From Bog-756 sp963725275 (GTDB lineage: Bacteria; Actinomycetota; Acidimicrobiia; Acidimicrobiales; RAAP-2): a DNA stretch of 64,000 nucleotides. A model generated the notes under the pieces. It was given only the letters and a program-made list of their open reading frames with translations. It did no database searches and had not been told where the DNA came from. Position 1 is the stretch's first letter. Each line of letters begins with the position of its first letter. Shown one piece after another: positions 57,292 through 64,000 of the stretch. The position numbers and the translations under genes are program-made. The DNA lies in assembly GCA_963725275.1 (NCBI GenBank), contig CAVRXS010000006.1:310001-374000 (forward strand), written 5' to 3'.

Positions 57292-57558
57292 GACATGCCT
57301 CTCGGCGACGGGGCGCCTTGACGGGTGGGGCGGGCGGTCGCGTCCGGACCGCGGCGGGTGTCACGGTTGTCCGGGCCCCAGCCGGGGACCGGACGTCGGG
57401 GTCCGGGCCGCAGGGAGCGGCACCGGTCGGACGACACCGCCGGGGACCCGGACGTACGGGGAGGCGGGCGGGCCGGCGCCTACCCTACGACCGGCACCCG
57501 CGCCGGCGACGGGTGGCGGTCCCCGGGTCGGGTTTTCGCTCTCGACGCACCATCGGTC

Positions 57559-58848
57559 TCAGTCCTCGACCGCGGTGCGGCCGAAGTCGCGTCGGAACCC
57601 GGTGGGAAGGAGCAGCGCCAGCACGTCGTCGACGGTCACCACGCCGAGGATGGTGTCGTGCTCGGCGTCGATCACCGGAACCACGATGAGATTGAAGTCG
57701 GACATCTTGCGGACGATCTCGCCGAGGTCCCAATCCACGTGGATGTGGAGCGGGTCGTCCTCGCACAACGATCCGAACGGCGCGGCCGGGTCGGCCTGGA
57801 CCAGGCGGACCACGGACGCCGATCCGACCAGTCGCTGGCCGGGCCCGGTCGCGAACACGACGTTGAGCGCCTCGGGAGGTGCGGTGCTGCTGCGGACGCC
57901 GTCGAGCACGGCCGCAACCGTGGTGTCGGCCGGGAGCGAGAGGAAGTCGGGGCTCATGAGGCCTCCGGCCGTCTCGGGGTGGTAGCTGAGGAGCGAGCGG
58001 ACCTTGCGCTGCTGGGGTTCCGGCAGCAGCTGCAGGATGGGCATGCGCCGTTCCTGGTCGACCTCGGCGATGACGTCGGCCGCGTCGTCGGGGGCCATCG
58101 AGGAGAGCAGTCGGGCGGCGTCCTCGTCCGACCGGCTCCGGACGAACTCGACCTGGTGCTCGCTGTCGAGCTCCTCGAAGACATCGGCCTCGAGTTCGAG
58201 ATCCTGGCCGACCGCCTCGATGATCTCCTCCCCCTCGTCGTGGGAGGCGGCCTCGACCAGGTCGGCGATCTGGGCCGGGTGGAGCTTGGCCAACTTCCGG
58301 TAGGGGATCCGCAGCTTCGAGGTGGGCACGTGGGCGACGAACGGCTCGATGCTGGCCCAGTCCACGATCCTCCCGGGCCGGCTGCTCTGCCCGAGACGAC
58401 CGGGCAGCAGCCGTCGGAGGAGCGGCCGGCTCGAGGAGTCCACGGCCACGACCTCCCAGGTGCCGTTGACCCTGGCCAGCTCGATCTCGTTGGCCCGGAT
58501 GATCCGGCCACCGACGAAGTTGATGGCGTGCCGAGCAAGCAGGTCCCGGGCGAGCAGCAGCTCCCCCTCGCGGCGCTCGAACCGGCGCAGGTCGACCCGG
58601 CGGCCGTCGAAGAGGACGCGTCCGGACTCGAATGCGGCCACCTTGCGGATGGGCACGAACAGGTCACGCCCACCGATGGTGACGACCAGCCCGACCACCG
58701 GCGGGTGAGGCGAGTCCCCCATCCGCGCGATGACGTCCCGCACCCGTCCGAGGCGATCCCCCGACCCGTCCACCAGGGGTCGCCTGACCACGCTCGAGAG
58801 GTGTACGACCTCGGGGTCCACTCTGGCCACGGTCTCTCGCGTGCTCAT
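57559..58848 (-). CDS. Soluble MgtE-N/CBS protein with PRC-barrel N-terminus
   Basis: Cytoplasmic protein of 429 residues without membrane spans. Two PRC-barrel-like units fill residues about 15-85 and 105-160 (PVVGLVVTIGGRDLFVPIRK; DLLARHAINFVGGRIIRANE). An MgtE N-terminal superhelical domain follows (about 175-285; AKLHPAQIADLVEAASHDE, RLLSSMAPDDAADVIAEVD), then a CBS pair (SYHPETAGGLMSPDFLSLPA to ILGVVTVDDVLALLLPTGF). In MgtE channels these domains sense Mg and gate the pore; here the pore is missing and a transporter gene follows. A TACGCT -10 lies eight bases before the ATG. Confidence 0.85.
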   Translation of the reverse strand: MSTRETVARVDPEVVHLSSVVRRPLVDGSGDRLGRVRDVIARMGDSPHPPVVGLVVTIGGRDLFVPIRKVAAFESGRVLFDGRRVDLRRFERREGELLLARDLLARHAINFVGGRIIRANEIELARVNGTWEVVAVDSSSRPLLRRLLPGRLGQSSRPGRIVDWASIEPFVAHVPTSKLRIPYRKLAKLHPAQIADLVEAASHDEGEEIIEAVGQDLELEADVFEELDSEHQVEFVRSRSDEDAARLLSSMAPDDAADVIAEVDQERRMPILQLLPEPQQRKVRSLLSYHPETAGGLMSPDFLSLPADTTVAAVLDGVRSSTAPPEALNVVFATGPGQRLVGSASVVRLVQADPAAPFGSLCEDDPLHIHVDWDLGEIVRKMSDFNLIVVPVIDAEHDTILGVVTVDDVLALLLPTGFRRDFGRTAVED

Positions 58849-58856
58849 CGACGGCC

Positions 58857-58862
58857 AGCGTA
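58857..58862 (-). promoter_or_regulatory. -10 element of the MgtE-N/CBS gene
   Basis: TACGCT on the minus strand eight bases before the ATG at 58848. Confidence 0.45.
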
Positions 58863-58941
58863 GACGCCGTCCATTTCGGCGTCCGGGAAGCGGGCCTGCG
58901 CGCCCGCCGTGGCGCTCCGTCCCGTTCCGGGCAGTACCGGG

Positions 58942-58947
58942 GATAAT
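58942..58947 (+). promoter_or_regulatory. -10 element of the acyl-CoA dehydrogenase gene
   Basis: GATAAT eight bases before the ATG at 58956, close to the sigma-70 consensus and leaderless. Confidence 0.5.
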
Positions 58948-58955
58948 CTCGGTCC

Positions 58956-60206
58956 ATGGACCTCACCTATCCGGCCGACACCGAGCCGTTCCGGGCGGAG
59001 ATCCGCAAGTGGCTGACCGACAACCTGCCCGACGGATGGGGTACGCCCGGATTTTCGATGACCCCGAAGGAGCGCAAGGCCTTCTTCCGCGAGTGGACCG
59101 CCAAGCTGTTCGACGGCGGCTGGATCTGCGCCTCGTGGCCCGCCGAGTATGGCGGCAAGGGCCTCAGCCTCATGGAGCAGGTGGTGCTCAACGAGGAGTT
59201 CGCGCGGGCCGAGGCGCCCCTCCGTGCCGACTTCTTCGGGGACACCTTGGTGGGCCCCACGATCCTCCAGTGGGGCGACGAGCGGCAGAAGCAGGAGTTC
59301 CTCCCCCGCATCCTGAAAGGCACGATCTCGTGGTGCCAGGGCTTCTCGGAGCCGGGGGCCGGGAGCGATCTCGCGTCGCTGTCGACTCGCGCCGTCCTCG
59401 ATGGCGACGAGTGGGTCGTCAACGGGCAGAAGGTCTGGACGACCCAGGCCCAGTACGCCGACTACATCTTCCTGCTGGCACGGACCAACCCCGACGTCCC
59501 GAAGCATGCGGGCATCTCCTACCTGCTGGTGCCGATGAAGCAGCCGGGTGTCGAGGTGCGGCCCATCTCGCAGATCGACGGGAGCGCCGACTTCAACGAG
59601 GTCTTCTTCACCGATGCCAAGTGCCCGAAGGACAATGTGGTCGGCGGGGTCGACAACGGCTGGAAGGTGGCGATGACCACCCTCGGCTTCGAGCGAGGCT
59701 CATCGGCCACCACCGGGCACCGGCGCTTCCAGCGTGAGCTCGACCAGATCATCCAGGAGGCCAAGAAGAACGGGGCCAGTGCGGATCCCCTCATCCGCCA
59801 GCGGCTCGCGACCGCCTGGTCCAAGGTCAAGATCATGGAGATCAACGGCTACCGCTCGCTCACCGACGCCCTCAACGGCACCCACCACATGGCGGCCCTC
59901 GGGGCGGCCAACAAGATGTTCTGGTCGGAGTTCCACCAGGACACCCTGAATCTGGCCATGGACATCCTGGGCATGGACGCCCAGATCCTGACCGGCACCC
60001 ACAACACCGAGGGGGACGGCATCATCGGCGATCGGATGCGCCGTGGTCGTGCCGACTACCCCGTCAGCGACCGGCAGGCGTCCTTCTTCTTCTCGCGCTC
60101 GGAGACCATCTGGGGCGGCACCGCCGAGATCCAACGGAACATCGTGGGCGAGCGCGTCCTCGGCCTTCCCAAGGAACCGAAGCCGGCGTCGGGCACCTCC
60201 ACCTGA
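58956..60206 (+). CDS. Acyl-CoA dehydrogenase
   Basis: FAD-dependent acyl-CoA dehydrogenase of 416 residues, a different subfamily from the one at 24990. Visible: SWPAEYGGKGLSLMEQVV, the FAD signature WCQGFSEPGAGSDLASL, KVWTTQAQYADYIFLLARTN, and the C-terminal ETIWGGTAEIQRNIVGERVLG with the usual Gly-Gly and Glu. The Lys-rich insert FQRELDQIIQEAKKNGAS is typical of longer actinobacterial FadE proteins. It stands alone, leaderless, and convergent with the MFS gene, so its substrate cannot be deduced from neighbours. Confidence 0.9.
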   Translation: MDLTYPADTEPFRAEIRKWLTDNLPDGWGTPGFSMTPKERKAFFREWTAKLFDGGWICASWPAEYGGKGLSLMEQVVLNEEFARAEAPLRADFFGDTLVGPTILQWGDERQKQEFLPRILKGTISWCQGFSEPGAGSDLASLSTRAVLDGDEWVVNGQKVWTTQAQYADYIFLLARTNPDVPKHAGISYLLVPMKQPGVEVRPISQIDGSADFNEVFFTDAKCPKDNVVGGVDNGWKVAMTTLGFERGSSATTGHRRFQRELDQIIQEAKKNGASADPLIRQRLATAWSKVKIMEINGYRSLTDALNGTHHMAALGAANKMFWSEFHQDTLNLAMDILGMDAQILTGTHNTEGDGIIGDRMRRGRADYPVSDRQASFFFSRSETIWGGTAEIQRNIVGERVLGLPKEPKPASGTST

Positions 60207-60276
60207 CGCACCTCTGGCTCCCGTCTGACTCCGACGGATCAGGTGTGCTGGCCGCTCCCGCTTGGCTCCGCCGCGC

Positions 60277-61599
60277 TCATGCCACGTGGGACTCGGCCTC
60301 CCCGACAGCGATGGCTCCCCGCTCATCGGTCAGTGCGTCGTCGGCCGCGTCGTCGGCCGCGTCGTCGGCCGCGTCCTCGGCCCCTCGCATCCCGGCCTGG
60401 TGGCGCCACATGAGGAGGCCGGCTGCCAGCACCGTGGCCAGCGATCCGGCGAGCAACACGCCACGCGGGCTTGTCCGCTGGGCGATGAGCCCGACCAGGG
60501 GAGCCCCGATCGGGGTCGTGCCCAGGAACGCCATCGCGTAGAGGGCCATCACCCGCCCGCGCATCCCCGGCTCGGAGTTGAGCTGCAGAGTCGCGTTGGC
60601 CGTTGCGACGAAGCCCACCGAGGCCGCCCCCATGGCCACGATGAGGAGTGACGCGACGAGCAGGCTCGGCGCGAAGGCGACCGCACCGAGCAGGGCGCCG
60701 AAGAGCAGGGCCAGGACCTGGAGCAAGCGGGGCGTCGGCCGGGCCCGATGGGCGACGAGCAGGCCGCCGATCACCGCGCCGGCCCCCATGCACGAGGTCA
60801 ACAGCGAGTAGCTGCCCGCGCCGCCGTGGAACGTCTCTTTGGCGAGCAGGGCCAGGGTCACGGTGAAGTTGTAGGCGAAGACGCCGATGAGGGCGACAGC
60901 CAGCAGCGTGTTGCGCAGCAGGGGCGTGCTCCAGACGTAGCGGAAGCCCTCCCGGATCTGACCCCGAGCCCCGACCACCCGCTGGGTCGGGCGTAGATCG
61001 CGCACGCGCATCATGGCCAGCCCGATCAGCACCGCAACATACGACGCCGCGTTGACGAAGAAGCAGACACCCAGACCGAACAGGGTGATGATCACGCCCC
61101 CGATGGCCGGGCCGATCACGCGTGAGCTGTTCATGATCACCGAGTTGAGGCTGACTGCGTTCGGAAGGTCGTCGCGCCCGACCATCTCGATCATGAACGT
61201 CTGGCGGGCTGGGTTGTCGAACAGGTTGACCACCCCGAGCAAGGTGGCCATCAGGTAGACCTGCCAGAGCACCACCACGTGCGAGACGACCAGCGCACCG
61301 AGGACGAGAGCGAGCACTGCGCCGGCCGACTGGGTCACGAACAGCAACCTGCGCTTGTCGACCCGGTCGGCCACCAGACCGCCGACCGGACCGAACAGGA
61401 GCATGGGCAGGAACTGCAGACCGACCACGATGCCGAGATCGACCCCGGAGCCGGTCAGGTGGAGGACGAGCCAGGCCTGGGCCACCGACTGCATCCAGGT
61501 GCCGGAGACCGAGATGAGCTGCGCGATGAAGTAGATCCGGAAGTTCCGGATCCGAAGGGAGCTGAACGTCCGGTGGACTGCGCCTGAGAGCGCGGTCAC
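60277..61599 (-). CDS. MFS exporter (EntS/MFS_3-like)
   Basis: Major facilitator transporter of 440 residues with 12 predicted spans, in the EntS-like drug or siderophore exporter group. It begins SLRIRNFRIYFIAQLISVSG and has the motif A-like loop GGLVADRVDKRRLLFVT between helices 2 and 3. The C-terminal cytoplasmic tail contains an Ala-Asp-Asp-Ala repeat encoded by a 12-bp tandem repeat. The GTG start overlaps the MarR stop by four bases (GTGA), so it is in an operon under MarR control. The transported compound is unknown. Confidence 0.87.
   Translation of the reverse strand: MTALSGAVHRTFSSLRIRNFRIYFIAQLISVSGTWMQSVAQAWLVLHLTGSGVDLGIVVGLQFLPMLLFGPVGGLVADRVDKRRLLFVTQSAGAVLALVLGALVVSHVVVLWQVYLMATLLGVVNLFDNPARQTFMIEMVGRDDLPNAVSLNSVIMNSSRVIGPAIGGVIITLFGLGVCFFVNAASYVAVLIGLAMMRVRDLRPTQRVVGARGQIREGFRYVWSTPLLRNTLLAVALIGVFAYNFTVTLALLAKETFHGGAGSYSLLTSCMGAGAVIGGLLVAHRARPTPRLLQVLALLFGALLGAVAFAPSLLVASLLIVAMGAASVGFVATANATLQLNSEPGMRGRVMALYAMAFLGTTPIGAPLVGLIAQRTSPRGVLLAGSLATVLAAGLLMWRHQAGMRGAEDAADDAADDAADDALTDERGAIAVGEAESHVA
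60335..60382. repeat. Four 12-bp tandem repeats in the MFS C-terminus
   Basis: Unit GCGTCGTCGGCC, three exact copies and a fourth with one change, encoding a run of Ala-Asp-Asp-Ala units. Copy number could vary by slippage without breaking the frame. Confidence 0.85.
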
Positions 61600-62135
61600 G
61601 ACGCCGACCCGTCGACCAACCGCTCGAGCAGCGCGGTGAGGTTGGAGAGCTCGTCCCGCTCCACCGGGTCGAGTTGGTGGAGCTGCCCAGCCAGGAAGGC
61701 GTCCTTGCGGGACCGGCTCTGTCGCAGGACGGCTCTGCCGGATTCGCTCACCTGGACCCGGGCCACCCTGCGGTCGGTCGGATCAGCTCCACGGACGACG
61801 TAGCCGAGCTTCTCGAGGCCCGCGACGACGCGGGTCATCGATGGGGGCTGCACCGACTCGTGGACGGCCAGTGCCCCCAAGGTCGGCGAGCCCAGACGCT
61901 CGATGCTGGACAGAGCAGACGACTGCGAGGGGGTGAGTGCGCCGGCCGTCTGCTGGCGGAGCCGCCGGTGCAGCCGGGTCACGGCAAGCCGCAGCCGCGA
62001 GGCGAGCTCGGCTTCGTCGGGGGCAAGGGCCACTCCGGCGACCGAGCCAGCCTGCTCGGGCAGCCGGTCTGCGCCATCGGCTCTTGCTCCTTGTGGGCGG
62101 GCCGGAGGCGGGTCTGTTCGGGAGGGTGATGGCAC
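61596..62135 (-). CDS. MarR-family transcriptional regulator
   Basis: Winged-helix regulator of 179 residues. After a variable 40-residue start it has LTPSQSSALSSIERLG, the recognition region LAVHESVQPPSMTRVVAGLE and the wing motif GYVVRGADPTDRRVARVQVS. The first gene of an operon with the MFS exporter, it most likely represses both and is released by a ligand that the exporter removes. The GTG at 62135 is only six bases from TATACT, so the message is probably leaderless. An inverted repeat overlaps that promoter. Confidence 0.88.
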   Translation of the reverse strand: MPSPSRTDPPPARPQGARADGADRLPEQAGSVAGVALAPDEAELASRLRLAVTRLHRRLRQQTAGALTPSQSSALSSIERLGSPTLGALAVHESVQPPSMTRVVAGLEKLGYVVRGADPTDRRVARVQVSESGRAVLRQSRSRKDAFLAGQLHQLDPVERDELSNLTALLERLVDGSAS

Positions 62136-62141
62136 GTGTTC

Positions 62142-62164
62142 AGTATAGTTAGTTCCGCTAACTA
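62142..62164 (-). promoter_or_regulatory. MarR operon promoter with overlapping operator
   Basis: The -10 hexamer TATACT is at 62147-62142 on the minus strand. The perfect inverted repeat TAGTTAG-TTCCG-CTAACTA (62146-62164) covers the -10/-35 spacer, the expected place for an autorepressing MarR operator. Confidence 0.65.
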
Positions 62165-62265
62165 ATGCTACGGTCCCCCGCCTGCCTCGTGATCGTGCAG
62201 TGTCGGTGTGTGAGTTCTCAGAAATTGGTCTACGCCATATGCATACGGGTATCTATGTATATGAC

Positions 62266-62285
62266 GTATACGGAATTTCCGATAC
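62266..62285. repeat. AT-rich inverted repeat in the 62.2 kb intergenic region
   Basis: CGGAA-T-TTCCG flanked by GTAT(A) and ATAC gives a nine-pair inverted repeat with one bulge. It sits between the end of the acyltransferase gene and the MarR promoter, in an unusually AT-rich stretch (about 62200-62290). It could be a terminator stem without a T tract or an operator. Nothing else is seen in 62165-62306. Confidence 0.4.
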
Positions 62286-62306
62286 GGGTCTGCTCGGGCG
62301 CCGTGC

Positions 62307-64000
62307 TCAACCCGTGCGACCGAGGGCAGCGAGTTGCGGAAGGATCTTCGGGGCCAGGTACGCGCCCCCGTCCAGGGTGGTGTGGATCCCGTCCGGCTGG
62401 CGGACCACATTTCCCCCGATGGTCCAGGTGAACCGACCGTGCGGGTCGAGATATTCGTGCATCGGCACCACCGCCACCCTGCCCGGGTCTCGTGCGGCCA
62501 CCGCTGTCATGATCCGGTTGAGCTGGTCCACCCGGGAGGGGTCGTCGGCCGGCCAGGGAGCGCCGTCGGGTTGCTCGCCGTTGTCGAAGTAGGGAGCGGT
62601 GAACAGGGCCACCTTCGCCCCACCGGAACCGAGGATGGCCACTGCCCGCTCGAGCTGGGCCGTCTCGTAGGCGTCGAAGGCGGGATCGCCCAGGTGCTGC
62701 CACCGACCGTCGTAGATCCGGTCCTGCACCTCCCACCAACCGATGATGAGGCCGACCACCTGGGGGTGCAGTTGGCGGATGTCGTCGGCCCACCAGGAGG
62801 GCCAGAGCGGGCAGTTGGGAAATGGGTCCCCGACGACGCCGCGGTCCTCGAGCGGGAGAACGAGGGCGATCCCGCAGCCGACGTGGGAACGGCCGCCGAG
62901 ATCGACTCCGTACCGCGAGGCGTAGGGGGCCAACCCGACCCCCACCGTCAGGGCGAGCGAGTCCCCGACCAGGAGGGTGCGGACTCGACCGCCTGCGCCG
63001 GCGAACGAGGCGACCTGGACCGCCTGCCACTCGGCGCGCACCGCGGCGGGGCCCGACGGCGCGACCGGCGCTGCCGACGCGGCGGGCACCACGCTCATCG
63101 CGGCGACGACCGCAGCAGCCACGGCAACCGTGGCGGGCGCGAGGGCGCGGGCGGAGCGCCAGAAGGTCCCGAGCATGATCGGCCGCTCGATCAGGGTGAA
63201 GCTCGCGATGGCGAGCCCGAGTGTGCAGGCGGTGCGTACGGCCAGGAGATCGATCCCGCTCAAGCCGGTCCGTTCGGCGTCGACGAACACGACCACCGGG
63301 AAGTGCCAGAGGTAGACGCCATAGGAGATAGAGCCCAACCACACCAGCGGTGACAGGGAGAGGACACGGGCCACGCCAGCGCGCGGGAGGCACACCACGG
63401 CGGTGATGACCGCAGCAGTCGAGAGGGCAACCAGGGCGAACCCGCCCCGGTACACGGCGGCCGACGTGCCGGTCAGCGTGCAGGAGAGGACGATGAGCAC
63501 GGCCAGGCCGGCCAGACCCCCGATCGCCACGCCAACGCGGGCCCGAACGCCACGGGCCACCGGGTCCATCCCCTCCCGTCCCCTGCGCAGCTGCACGATG
63601 GTGAGCGCGCAGGCCAGCGCCGCGCCGACCAGGATGCACTGGGCGTGGGTGTCGGTCCCGAAGTAGAGGCGGGTCGTATTTGCAGATGGGCTGTAGAGGA
63701 GGGCCATCTCGAGCGCGGATGCCAGCGCGCCGGCCACCGAGACGACCAGCAGTGCCCGGACCCCGCGGACCACGCTCCGGCTCAGGCTCATCACCGCCAG
63801 CACCACGAAGGGCCAGACCAGGTAGAACTGCTCTTCGACGGCAAGCGACCAGATGTGGGTGAGCGGGGACGGGGGCGAGGTGCTCTGGAAGTAGCTGCCG
63901 CTCGTGGCGATCTGCCACCAGTTGGAGAAGTAACCCAACGACGAGAGCACGCTCATCCGGAAACCGGGGTACTGGCCGGCGGGTTCGGCGAACCGGACCA
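62307..64000 (-). CDS. Acyltransferase-3/SGNH hydrolase fusion (5' end outside window)
   Basis: OafA/YrhL-type membrane O-acyltransferase with a C-terminal SGNH domain. The frame stays open to the window edge (EPAGQYPGFRMSVLSSLGYF), so the N-terminus with the catalytic His region is missing. Seen here: about nine spans, with FSNWWQIATSGSYF and HIWSLAVEEQFYLVWPF (the family's S-L-x-V-E-E-Q-F). After span about residue 290 comes the exported SGNH part with block I LLVGDSLALTVG, GRSHVGCG, and block V QPDGIHTTLDG carrying the Asp and His. Such fusions acetylate surface polysaccharide or peptidoglycan. It suits the glycan genes elsewhere in the window. Confidence 0.88.
   Translation of the reverse strand, partial: VRFAEPAGQYPGFRMSVLSSLGYFSNWWQIATSGSYFQSTSPPSPLTHIWSLAVEEQFYLVWPFVVLAVMSLSRSVVRGVRALLVVSVAGALASALEMALLYSPSANTTRLYFGTDTHAQCILVGAALACALTIVQLRRGREGMDPVARGVRARVGVAIGGLAGLAVLIVLSCTLTGTSAAVYRGGFALVALSTAAVITAVVCLPRAGVARVLSLSPLVWLGSISYGVYLWHFPVVVFVDAERTGLSGIDLLAVRTACTLGLAIASFTLIERPIMLGTFWRSARALAPATVAVAAAVVAAMSVVPAASAAPVAPSGPAAVRAEWQAVQVASFAGAGGRVRTLLVGDSLALTVGVGLAPYASRYGVDLGGRSHVGCGIALVLPLEDRGVVGDPFPNCPLWPSWWADDIRQLHPQVVGLIIGWWEVQDRIYDGRWQHLGDPAFDAYETAQLERAVAILGSGGAKVALFTAPYFDNGEQPDGAPWPADDPSRVDQLNRIMTAVAARDPGRVAVVPMHEYLDPHGRFTWTIGGNVVRQPDGIHTTLDGGAYLAPKILPQLAALGRTG

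Noticed and set aside
55621..57321. Plus-strand open frame of 566 codons opposite the Nramp-related gene
   Set aside because: Antisense shadow. The minus strand encodes a clear multispan transporter.
57292..57558. M-box or other metal riboswitch between the MgtE-N/CBS and transporter genes
   Set aside because: No recognisable conserved element; only GC-rich sequence with generic inverted repeats.

Overview
The window is about 70% GC DNA from a high-GC Gram-positive bacterium. Actinobacterial markers are a DUF501-ftsB-eno-mazG-PPIase-mfd-pth-rplY-prs-glmU block, a metG-tatD-RlpA-rsmA-ispE block, the tiny ribosomal proteins bS22 and bL37, and many apparently leaderless genes. I infer Actinomycetota, possibly Acidimicrobiia; no rRNA is present to prove it. 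One tRNA (Gln, TTG) is present. I saw no insertion sequence, prophage, CRISPR array or replication origin.

Layout. 0-5.6 kb: surface-glycan membrane proteins and a family 2 glycosyltransferase. 5.8-19.3 kb (minus strand): housekeeping block with Ppx/GppA, DUF501, FtsB, enolase, MazG, a PPIase lipoprotein, Mfd, Pth, bL25, Prs and a truncated GlmU. 19.5-26.2 kb (plus): catabolic operon of acyl-CoA carboxylase beta and alpha subunits, an AtuA-like protein and an acyl-CoA dehydrogenase. 26.3-32.8 kb (plus): three-gene minor-pilin operon whose first product carries nine Cys-pair repeats. 32.9-37.9 kb: TypA, a DinB-like protein, tRNA-Gln, a two-component system and bS22. 37.9-45.5 kb (mostly minus): IspE, RsmA, RlpA-like, TatD, MetG, RsmI, DUF192, bL37 and a glycerophosphodiesterase. 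45.5-52.2 kb: an unknown protein, PfkB kinase, PepN, GDT1-type transporter, AhpD-like protein and a methyltransferase. 52.3-55.5 kb (minus): GT4, methyltransferase and alpha/alpha-barrel operon. 55.6-58.8 kb: Nramp-related transporter and a soluble MgtE-N/CBS protein. 59-62.1 kb: acyl-CoA dehydrogenase and a MarR-MFS efflux operon. 62.3-64 kb: an acyltransferase-SGNH protein cut by the window edge.

Two cross-cutting observations matter most. (1) At least nine genes, including essential-type eno, are split by twelve one-base net insertions. Removing them restores full-length proteins, so I treat these as sequence errors and annotate across them. This also reveals a small membrane protein at 2514-2760. 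(2) Some nineteen genes have a TANNNT -10 element only 6-10 nt before the start codon, meaning leaderless transcription. Two divergent pairs share one 10-mer, ACGGTAGCCT, that supplies overlapping -10 elements to both strands.
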